From assembly GCA_001466705.2 (NCBI GenBank), contig LATX02000196.1:248001-312000 (forward strand): a stretch of DNA of 64,000 bases. The letters run 5' to 3'. Source of the stretch: Moniliophthora roreri (taxonomy: Eukaryota; Basidiomycota; Agaricomycetes; Agaricales; Marasmiaceae). Within the stretch, counting starts at the first letter, position 1. Each line of letters begins with the position of its first letter. The translations under genes and the position numbers were made by a program. This document shows, in pieces, positions 24,022 through 33,946 of the stretch. Below the pieces are notes generated by a model. The model did no database searches. It worked only from the letters and a program-made list of their open reading frames with translations, and had not been told where the DNA came from.

Positions 24022-27000
24022 CTAGGGTTGGAGCTTATATCTCACTCGGAATGCCCACGCAAATTGGATACCATCGAGATCACTGTTCGATACATCCACG
24101 GTCAGCTTTCCTGACGAATCGACCGACCATGGTAGCTTTTCATTATTCCCAATCGGACCCAATAACTCGATCTCATCTCCAGGAAGAAGGGGCAGGCGCT
24201 TATTGATGTTCAGCTCTCCGCCACTTGGAGGGTCAAAGACGATAATGCAGAACGTGTCTGGCGTGGTGGTAAAACGAGCAGGATTAGAGCCACTTGGAAT
24301 GTTGACATCCTGGGACCCTTGGAACCAGAAGCTCTATAGAGGAATCAGTTAAATTCATATCAGTGAACCAATTTCGAACCGTTTCATAAACACAATCTCC
24401 AGAGTGTTTGAGCCACGTTCCCGCGTCCAGCAAGTTACATTGGCGCGATGATTTCACCTTCAGCAGTCGGGCCAATGTCGAGGAGACTAAGTTGAACGAA
24501 TGCTGAGCGCAGAGGTAGAAACGGGACAAAGATCTCACGACGTACAAATTGCCATTCTTTGAGACAATGTCGACCAAGGTTCGGATTATGGTAGTGCCGT
24601 TCTTGTACTGACTTGCATTCGTCGCAGAGTTGTAGCCATAACTGTAAGGGTCCATTCCTTCACTAGATTCCCAAGGTCGAGTTTGTATGGCGCTGAACGA
24701 TGTATACTCAGGTGTATCAAAGTCGGGAACGGCTCCGCATCCTGGTAAAGGTCATCTCAGTTCCTAGCGATTCAAATACAGTAGAAGTTCATTCACTGTT
24801 GTTCATGGTTACCTGGGCTCCATTATTGAAGGCATTGTTGTAGAATCTGGCTGCGAACTCAAGTGTTCTATTTGGTCCTCCAATATCGCACCACTGGTGT
24901 CCAATGCATGTCAGTGTGCCTTTCGTAACCACGAGAGTGAGTGTGTACCATTATTTCTGTGCCGTACTTCTCAGCTAACGTGAGCATGTGAGGAAGCTGG
25001 AGATCTTCGATGTAGTCGGATATGTCCAGCTTTCCGGTGTACGGCTCCAGTGCAGAGTCGTTGAACGCGTTACGCGCTAGGTGCCCGGACCATTCACGGA
25101 AACCATACTGACCATAATCGGGATTGAACCTAGAAACATAGACGACCTCAACAGAATGATCTCAAGAGAGAATTATTCTAGTACCACTCGGGAAGGGAAT
25201 AGTACGTTCCTCGACGTAAGTTGGGTTTTTCGCGGGCAGAGGTTTCCAGCAGTTCTGCAACGAAATCACGTTTTGGACCCAAGCGCACGCTACTTCTGTG
25301 TGTTGTATTTTGAGTATTAAATAGCGCGAACCCGTCGTGGTGTTTCTGACGCGGCGGAGATCAGTGAGACGCGAGCAAAGGCTTTCGGAACGGAATTAAC
25401 ACACTGTGACGAAAACGAAGTATTTAGCACCCGCCATGTCAAACAAGTCGACCCATTCGCTGGCATTGAATTTCGAAGCAGTGAAGTTGGCAATGAAGTC
25501 GTCGTATACGACGTCCTGTCAACTAATTAGCCAGAATACGTCGGGAGGGACCTGAGTATTACCGGCCCAAAAGTATCTAGATGGTGTTGCCACGTAGGGC
25601 TGCTCGCGTTGGGCGGGTTGTGCATTCTGAAGCTATTCCGGGAGAGTATTAGAACAAGAATGAGCAAGCGGGGCGAGCTCTAACATACTTGTACCACTCC
25701 GCATAGGATTTTGCCGGAGCCTGAGACGAATATGAGCCAGATTGTCTTGTATTTCTAGCGGCAACGACAAACCCAGGCCGGGTAGCTATACACTCCCCAA
25801 TGAATACTAGAAGAATGATCAGCGTACAGCTTGAGTGTTAAGCGATTTCCTCACAATATTCCGTACTTGGCTTTATTCCACTAATGAAACTTCAGTAGTT
25901 GCTCGAAGAAGTTCGATACACAAGTACACACCCAAGTCGGCGTCTCGTGTTTACTGAGCATGTTGGCATCTGCAGACCATTGCTCTATAAGTGCCGAAGT
26001 AGGCCATCCTTCCGATGTACCCAGACTCTGCCCATGGGAATCTTTGATCTCAACCGTTGCATTGGTCCCATCTTGAACCCCGGATACTAGAACATCCACT
26101 CGTACTTGATCACCGGGAACCAGTCGATTGATGACTCCAGGTATCAGAGTCTGGATACCTGGCCCAGAAACCTCGATCGTGTGACGCGAATTCAAAGAAG
26201 TATTCAGAGAAAGCGCGTTGGTCGGGAGAAGGTTAGCAACGGTGACTTCGACGGCTTGGGCGCGAACACCATCGACCGTTTCCCATCGATTCGTGAACCT
26301 AGTACGTCGGAGAGCCAGCGCATTCTCCAGGGAAGAAGTGTTCGTTGACGGTGACAAAGAAAGAGCAAAGAAATGGAGCCGTCTGTTCGTGCTTAAAGGA
26401 GGAAGCGTTATGCCTCGTAGCATCTGTTCTGATGGTATTGCAGTTGACCACTGGAAGATCTGAGTGTAATTCCAGTTCTTTCCAGTCCCATTATTGAGAA
26501 AGTTATAAGGGCTGCCGTGTATGTCAGCAATAACGGGTGCATCGCGCAAGGAAACAGAGAACTGACGTCTGAATCGCGCCAGTGTTAAGGAGGGGCCATG
26601 ACCACCAGTTCCTCGCGTGAACTAACCAGCAGGTTAGTATTGGCGTGGCGTAGGCTATGCGTACCCTTACTCTCAAGAGGCAAAGATGTGTTATCCGCAA
26701 AGTTCAAAGTTCCTTTAGCTGCAAAATCGTTGGTACCCCCTATCGCAGAGGTGGTCAGGGTTGAACTAAGGTCGAGTAAACGAGAGTTGACCTGCATCCC
26801 CTGAGAATAGCATATGGAGCTCATGTACGAATTTCGGCTTTTCGAGTTCGATTACTTGATTCATTGCTATCACATTATCGTTTTCTGTACCCCACTCAGG
26901 TGGTAGTTGGTACTGAAGAATGTCAGCACACGAAGTATACTGTGCACAAGGTAAGAACGTACCAGAATGCCATCGTGGACCCAGGACCCGGTCGGTAAAT

Positions 27001-27196
27001 ATTGACTATCGAAGCTCCCACCTTTGCCGTCAAAATTTGCAGATCCGTCAGGTGAAGCAGCTATGCTGTTGAAGAAAGATTCGATGGGAATCGCCTCGAA
27101 AGGAAACGCTTGAAGGCTCACTGCCTCTGCGGTACCGTGAAGAATACCGGCAGCTACAAGAAGGACAGAAGCCAAGAAGCTGCCAAAGATGAACAT
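24022..27196 (-). pseudogene. Alpha-L-fucosidase, GH29, copy 2, with frameshifting 5-nt deletion
   Basis: Same architecture and intron positions as copy 1. It starts at an ATG with a signal peptide (MFIFGSFLASVLLVAAGILH); the N-terminal module reads SPDGSANFDGKGGSFDSQYL, and the barrel has WNKAKYGIFIHWGVYSYPAW, KHHDGFALFNTQN and TEIMWCDIGGPN. I found the exons intact until EGEIIAPM, where copy 1 continues as ANNLLDAG. Here five bases are missing between 24437 and 24438, giving an immediate in-frame stop after APM; the original frame resumes as NLLDAGTWLKHSG and runs to AWAFRVRYKLQP. Translation would end after the nucleophile but without the barrel end and C-terminal domain. It is either a very young pseudogene or a sequencing/assembly error. 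One N-terminal intron uses an unusual GTCAAC donor (near 26781). Confidence 0.75.
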
Positions 27197-27963
27197 GCTG
27201 TAGAACAACTTTAAGAGCTCTGAATCGACATCTTATAGGCATATCTGTTCGCTGCGTCGATCAGCCTCTTCACATGCCTTGCTGCGACTGTTCACGGTAT
27301 ACCAGTTGACCATCGCATTAGACCTAGAAGAAGAGTCATGCCATCGTACAGCCGGAGCGACGGGAGGAACGATCATCCAACGAATCTTTGACCTCATGGA
27401 ACAATAATTCAAAACCCCTTCAGAAATGGGGTACATCTTATGCGGACCGTGATGCTTTTTGTGCGAGCCGGCCCGGCACGAGTCAAACGGTAGTGGCTTG
27501 AAAATCTTCTGTCGATAAGGCAATCGTATTGACGATGAACAAGGATAGGGCATAGCACAAACATAAATGGCATTAAAAATGATAATTGACGTCATAATCA
27601 ATATCCTCCATTCTCTTCTGACGGTCATCTGTACCCAATAGCAACGGGTCAGAAAGGGAATCGAAGGTAACACTGAACCTTACCTTCGTTATCTACGGTG
27701 ATAATTTGAAGCACTAGAACCTAGTGGCCAAGTTATGTTAGCAAATTGACCACAGTAGCACACGTGAAAGACACACCATAGCTATATCGGTCTCCTGAAC
27801 GTCTAAAATCGCGAGGTTCCGATTTGACAGAGGTTGCCAAAGTATCTGGGATCATTCGCAATCAGAAGCAACAGGTAACAAAGTAAGCGTAGTACGCACG
27901 AGGCCGTGCTCTGTCTCTATCCGAAGGTCGATATGATGAAGAACGATGATCTGGGGAACAGCC
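27197..27963. other. Intergenic
   Basis: Upstream region of fucosidase copy 2. A minus frame at 27233-27673 opens with a GTG, not an ATG, and includes a short hydrophobic stretch (ILIMTSIIIFNAIYVCA), but matches nothing I know. Confidence 0.4.
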
Positions 27964-30115
27964 TTAGCCTACATGAATTGCACTAACCGACGAAGACTGA
28001 CCATCATACTCGCGTTTAACATAGCGACGTTCGTGCTTCACATGAACACCGGAGCTTGAGGAATCTGTGCTCATACGCGGCTTCTTGTAAGGTCTTTCAT
28101 CTCTGGACGCCGCCTCGGTGCTCCGCTCCGTTGTCCTCGATGAAATAGATGGTATGTGCTCGTGCTTAGTGAATTTCTGGTGGTCGTCGAGTCTTTCTTC
28201 CTTGATGTGGACACGGGCTCCGAGATGTTGATCTAGACACACAGCTAGGGGTTCAGGAAAGCTGACAATGAAAGAGTAGGATAACCTACCCTGAGGCTCA
28301 GGTTCGACAACAGACCCTCCACGCTTCACCTGAGCACTCGAGCGCAGAGCATTAATTGACGTATCCAGGCTTGGATTATCACCAAACACAGCATCAAGAT
28401 TTCTCTCTCTCCTCCTCCAACCCGGGATGGACGACCTCTCGTCCTCAGCCCGAGGTATCTGATCGTCCCTTTCTTCTTTCTCTTTCTTTACATTGCCTTG
28501 TTCCGGGGATGAAACGCGGTCTACAGGAGGTTTGTGTGTAGCACCGCCAGAAGGGGTCCGGACATTGATGGCCTGGGGCACGTAGGCATCTACAGGTTCG
28601 GGTTTGGGATGAGCCTGGATCATGACATCGCTTGGCTCCTGTTTGATGCGCAAGGAACTTTTGCAAGCTTCTGCCTTGACAGTCAATCCGCAGCCGTTGG
28701 CCTGCAATGCTAAGTATTGATCATGCAGCTGACATAACTCTTCAGATGGCGCTGCAGGTTCAGGCTTGATGGTATCTGGCGGGGTGTGAGCACTGTGATT
28801 TAGTGTCGCAGGGTGGTCTGAGGTATCTTCGTTGACCCGAGTTTCCGACGGGCTTGAGTGGGTATGTTCGTTAAAGGTGGTATCTTCGGCTTTAACTACA
28901 GGTCCGGCTTGGAGTAAGAATTTCGCCTCCTCCTCTGCAATAGGTATAATTATTGGGTCACTCGGTAAACTACTGTGTTTGCTTACCTTCCTCGTATGGA
29001 TCCATCTTCCCAATTTTGCCAATCTGGGGTTGCGGAATATTCCGAGGTAATTGTACAATATCACCGTTGGGGTTCGGGTACAGGTGTGATGGTGGTACAT
29101 ATGGTGTAAAGGTGGTGACAGAATTTTGTGTTGATGTTTGAGATGGGCCTGACGGTGGCGGTGAAAGGTCGCGAGGTGAAGCTCTGTAATGTAGTTAGTG
29201 GATTTTGTCGCTTAAAGGAATCATTTGGACCCACCGATTAGCCGCAGCAACAGGTGCGGCAGGTCGGGCAGCCTCTTCCTCGGCCATAGCGCGCTCTTCT
29301 GTGGCACGTATTATAGCTTCGCGAGCTATATGTTACGTTATCATCCAACGCACAACAGTGAGTAGAGAAATGCGAACCTTCCAGCTGTTCTAGTATGTCT
29401 CGAGGTATTGGTTGAGCAACGTTGCAGGCAAACTGTTCCGGGGTGCGCGGTGCGAGCCTTGGACATGGATATTGTGCTCCTTGTTTAAAAGGTGAGTCTT
29501 GAACCGATCCGTGGTGTGGGTATTCTGAATTCCAGCCCTCTTGGCAATCATTAGATATCCAATGAGCCCCGTGAGCATTTATTGCAACGTACTGGTACTT
29601 GGATCACCATGAACTTTGTAGTTATACTCATAGACGTCCGTGACTTGATTGTTTTTTCTGATGTTGTTGAATTTGGGCTCTCCCCTGACGAACTCGCTGG
29701 GACGGTGTGAGCCGAGCAACCGCATAGTGTCGACGTTGGGAGGAAATTGAACTATAACATGATTTCGCTGTCCAATATACCAGAGTTAATAGCGACTGGT
29801 TGGGGTGAGAACATGAAAACACACACTTTACTACCCATATGGTATATGATAGTCGGGCAGGTACCGGACGCGCACTCCAGCCATCCACCTAGTGCCTTGA
29901 AGAATGCAGGATTGGATGAATCAATCCAGGGTTTTACTATCACGATATACTTCTCGTCTGGCAACTTGACCTCCTTCGAAGAATTCAGACACGGGTAACA
30001 AGATGATTCGCGAAAGTACCTTGGGGGGCTTCCACTACGCTTCGAACTCAGTAAGATATCTCGTCTGAGAGTGTGATAGACGTACTTTAGGGAGTTTTAA
30101 AGGTTTTGGAGGCAT
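27964..30115 (-). CDS. Unknown protein rich in sumoylation consensus motifs
   Basis: Reconstructed from at least seven exons starting at ATG 30115 (MPPKPLKLPK). Early exons read LPDEKYIVIVKPWIDSSNPA, FKALGGWLECASGTCPT, then VIVQFPPNVDTMRLLGSHRP and VTDVYEYNYKVHGDP. Middle exons hold a charged helix (AREAIIRATEERAMAEEEAA). The last exons (27964-28985) are disordered and contain eight psi-K-x-E sites: VKAED, IKPEP, VKAEA, IKQEP, VKKEK, IKEER, VKHER, VKREY, with proline, serine and charged residues between. Such a density points to a nuclear protein modified by SUMO, perhaps a transcription or chromatin factor; that is inference. The N-terminal region looks ordered but I recognise no named domain. 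It is divergent from the REX4-like gene, with 235 bp between the ATGs. Confidence 0.65.
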
Positions 30116-30350
30116 AACAGGACCTAGATAAGATATGGATTCAGTATTCAAAGAGCAAAGCGCATATAATCAACGATCAAAGCAACTTAAGAACGGCACA
30201 GCAAAGATTGACTGCAAACGAAAAGATTATATCACAGTGAGAAGAAAACTGAGGCAGCAGAGTCCCTTCAGACAGTTTCAGGTGGACCTTAACGAGGGCA
30301 TGGTGGAAGTTGGCTGGAGGGACCCAAACGCTTTCTCACGATTGTTCACA
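30116..30350. promoter_or_regulatory. Short bidirectional promoter region
   Basis: Only 235 bp separate the start codons of the SUMO-motif gene (-) and the REX4-like gene (+), so the two must share regulatory DNA. An open frame at 30135-30350 continues in frame into the REX4 start, but it matches nothing in that family and is more likely 5' untranslated sequence. Confidence 0.55.
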
Positions 30351-31811
30351 ATGTCCAAAACCACCGGGGTCCCATCAGCAAACTGGCTAACTCTGCAGAA
30401 AGTAAGTCAAAACTTATTTGGTTTGCGTGCGCTTGCCTGATTCAAAGTATAGAAGCTCTCAAAGAAATCAGAAAATGCATCAAGACCGCCACGGAAGAAG
30501 AGAAAATTGAGCGAAGAGCCACGAACGAAAACTACAGAGCCGCTTGCATTTCCTCGAGGCCAGGAAAGCGCGGCGGGACCATCGAAGCCACGAGAATATA
30601 TAACGGGCAAGGATGATATGAAAAATGGAGAGTCGTTATCAGCATTACGTCGGATGATTGCAGGAGATATGAAGTATTCCGAGGCTCAAGAATTGTGAGT
30701 ACGTGTGCCGGTTTCCGAAACTTGAGGCTTGAACTGAAGGGAAAACAATTGTAGTCCAGGTAAATATCTCGCCTTGGACTGTGAAATGGTTGGAGTCGGG
30801 ATTGACGGAACGGAGTCGTCATTGGCTAGGGTCACGTTAGTGAACTACCATGGTGCAGTTCAGTTGGACGAGTTTGTGAGGCAGCGAGAGAGGGTAGTGG
30901 ACTACCGGACGCAGTATAGTGGTATACGGGAGTCGGATATGGTGAAAGGTGCGCCTGTGGTTTTTATCATACAGACCGTGCTGACTGGTCAATATGTTAG
31001 CAAAACCGTTCGACGAGGTGCAGAAAAAAGTTGCAGACCTACTGAAGGATCGAATACTAGTTGGGCACGCAGTACATAACGACCTCAAGGCAAGAGATAG
31101 TTCCAGTTGGCCCCACCATATCACTGATACCTTCACAGGCCCTTCTCCTTTCTCACCCTCGCCCACTTACACGAGATACCCAATATTTCGCTGGGAAGCA
31201 CAAAGTCGTACGGAGCAAGTATGTGGCTTTGCGTAACCTCGTCAAACAGGAATTGGATATCACGATTCAGTCAGGAGAGCACTCTAGTGTACGCTCTCAT
31301 CCTTCTGTTCCACAAAGTCCGAGTCTGACTACTCTTTCAGCTGACCGATGCGCGTGCCACTATGGCTGTTTACCGTCTGCACAAGAAAGAATGGGAGAAG
31401 GGTGCCGTTGGGGTAGCTACCGCGATGTTACTCAAGGCGGAGAAAAAATCGATCAGGAATAACGACGAGGCATTCCCTTCCAAGGCTAAAGGCAAATGCA
31501 AAAGAAACGCAGAATCGGACACTAAATCAGGCGATGACGAAGATGAAGATGCCGACGAGGATAGCCATCATGAGCGACAGAAAGGTCAGAAATGTCAGAT
31601 GGCGCATAAGAAGGGTTCGAAGTCCGAGAAACGAGTAAAAATCTCTCCTGGAGGTGGTAGAAAGGGCGTCAGCTCTGGTCTGTCTACGATTGTGCACCAA
31701 GGACGCCGGGTGACAAAAGGTGCCAAGTCTGCAAGTAGCAGTAGAAGTGACGAGTGGTGGAAAGAATTGGGAGGAGGTAGTTCGGATTCGAAGGGTTCTT
31801 TGAAATTATGA
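30351..31811 (+). CDS. REX4: REX4-like 3'-5' RNA exonuclease (DEDDh)
   Basis: Nuclear exonuclease family involved in pre-rRNA processing. I start at MSKTTGVPSANWLTLQK because fungal homologues begin this way; the frame is open further upstream. A basic patch (SRPPRKKRKLSEEP) is a likely nuclear/nucleolar signal. The nuclease domain has Exo I as YLALDCEMVGVG, Exo II as LVGHAVHNDLKA, and Exo III as EHSSLTDARATMAVYRLHKK, giving D, E, D, H and D in order. A long Lys/Asp/Glu-rich tail with further basic clusters ends at DSKGSLKL. Five introns were placed; the fourth (31090-31138) has no GT donor and appears to be a GC-AG intron at CTCAAG|GCAAGA. All joins are in phase. Confidence 0.87.
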
Positions 31812-31948
31812 TGGTGATACGGGGAACACTCTATGTACAGATACTATGTTCTGTGACAAGAAAATGTAAAAAGTATAAACAGACTCAAAAAGTTGACCAG
31901 GAGGTGGTTGTATCGGAGTGTCACGGCTGTGACTGTAAACAATGCTTT

Positions 31949-33637
31949 TCACCGAACAACCACCTTCATCTTCTGCATAGTTTCATACTGAATAACTGGA
32001 GCATCGACCGCCTCGCTATCACTACTAGCAGGCTCCACTATGGTCCGTACCAGACCCAGAGCTGTTACACAAAGAATGAGACGTGGATCAGCGGAGCTGG
32101 CCAAGTTTTCTGAAGCGTTTTCCATCGTTGCCTCGTCAAAGATCGCATCCTGTACCGACACGCGGACCATCCATTCTTCGTCGGTCACTTCTAATCCTAG
32201 CACCTTGTCTAGCTGGGATGCCAAACGGACAACTTCCGTCGTACCACTGTTCACCTGTTCTATCAAATCAGCTTCTGCCAAGCCAGAGCAGTGTTGATTA
32301 AGCCTCCTCCAAAGAACCAGAACGTGTACGACATATGCTGAAATACACCCTTCCGTGGCTCGTACGAGCTCCGAGTAGCCTGTCCGGGAGTACTTCGATG
32401 TGGCCTTCGTAAGAGCCCGCCAGTGGCCTGCGATTGATGGTGTGTCTTTCGCATGTCAACCTCTTTGAAACCTCGCTGATGAACGTTTGTACTCACTCTG
32501 ATTCTGCACTCCTGCAAAGGCCTTAGACAAAAAATGAGCGGCATTGGCATCACAAGACCAAGCTTGTATCAAGAAGTGGCAGTAAATGGCCATTCCCGCC
32601 TGTAACGCAAATTGGCAGAAAACCCCTGGAACGTCTTTCTGCAAGAAATCGATCATTGCGCTTCCGACTATCCGGGAGACGTAGGCCGTAGACTCGGCCC
32701 ATGTCACCGATGTCCCTCCATTCACGACAGTGCCTCCTCGGCAGAGGTCTACAAGAGAGGCGGCCACTTGTTGAATCTCGAAATTGAGGTCATCTACGAG
32801 TTTGATGAGGTCACTTCCTGAATACGAGCGGGGCCGATTCAAGAGCCTCCGTACGTGATCCAGCTCTTGTGCCCGTGTTTCATGTCGGAACTGGGCTAAT
32901 CGAGATTCATTTTCCTCCCTATCTAGCATGGCAAGGAGGTCATCGATTCGTTTTTCCCTTTCTCGACACTTTATCTGCAACGACGTTATAATCTCCGCTT
33001 GGTTTGCCGCAGTTGGATCTAGGGAGTCGATGATAGGGTGGCAATGTTTCGACTGCTCTCCGTCTTCATCCAAATTGGGTGTGAAGAAGCCCTGATCATG
33101 ACCTGCGTTATCATCTGAATTTTCGAGTTTGCGGCGCTTATTCAACTCGGTCTGACCAGAGGGGCTGTTTTCGCGGTGACAGCTAAACTGTGATTCTGTT
33201 GATGATCCCCTCTTTCGAGCGTTGAAGCCTGTGTTCTCGATTCTATGTTCGGACAGCAAAGGCAGCTTCGGCTCTGGAACGGAGATCTATACAAGCTATA
33301 ATGGGCACAAGATAGTGACATACCTCGACTAACTCCCTGCGTGATTTCTTTCCTGGTTGCATCCCGGGACTGCTCAGAACCAACAGTTGGTGCTGTTCCC
33401 GGCGTGACAGTGTCCTCATCCATAGACGGTGAGTCTGTTGTTGAATGCTTACCACACTGTTTAGGTGTAGTCCCTGCTGTAGAACTCGAAGATCAGAATT
33501 CAAGAGATGCTGACAGTCTATTATTCATTACACTTGTCTTGCCTCGTCGTCCGATTGCTCGATTCTCCTGGTTGTTTCGCTCCCACTTCACTGCGTTCTT
33601 GTCCCACGTTATGTTTACCCTTCATTCTGGTCTGCAT
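31949..33637 (-). CDS. Coiled-coil protein of an Agaricomycete-type family
   Basis: Starts at ATG 33637 (MQTRMKGKHNVGQERSEVG). The N-terminal part is charged and disordered with a basic motif (LNKRRKLENSD). A coiled coil follows (IITSLQIKCREREKRIDDLL to ETRAQELDHVRRLL), then a conserved core: SYSGSDLIKLVDDLNFEIQQ, FALQAGMAIYCHFLIQAWSC, AIAGHWRALTKATSKYS and ASQLDKVLGLEVTDEEWMVR, ending at QKMKVVVR. One intron upstream of ISVPEPKLPLL appears only 37 nt long, shorter than the rest. I recognise the layout as a fungal family of unknown function. A decayed paralogue lies at 48867-50539 in the same window. Location and role are unknown; helical packing and oligomerisation are plausible. Confidence 0.72.
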
Positions 33638-33946
33638 AGAATGACACCGTTCCCCAGCTCGTGGTGAATTGGACTTTTCCATGACCGAATAGCCAACGTG
33701 GTTGAAGGCAAGTTGGATTACACACTCCTCATATATGTCGCATCACTACTACGGCGCCGAGGTTGTCGGACTTCCATGATACCAATTATGTATGCTAACG
33801 GCCTTTGAGGAAATCCAATATCCTTGACTAGTACTATCCAGCCTCGGCCCCGATTGCTGTACATTCGGCATATCCCATCTGCAGGAACCTCAGAGCTTAA
33901 ATGTCCGCAGGGCTAAACGAATGGATAACTTTCGCTTTTCCACCGG

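Noticed and set aside
30135..30350. N-terminal extension of REX4
   Set aside because: The frame is open, but homologues start at MSKTTGVPSANW, and the extension lies in a 235-bp divergent promoter.
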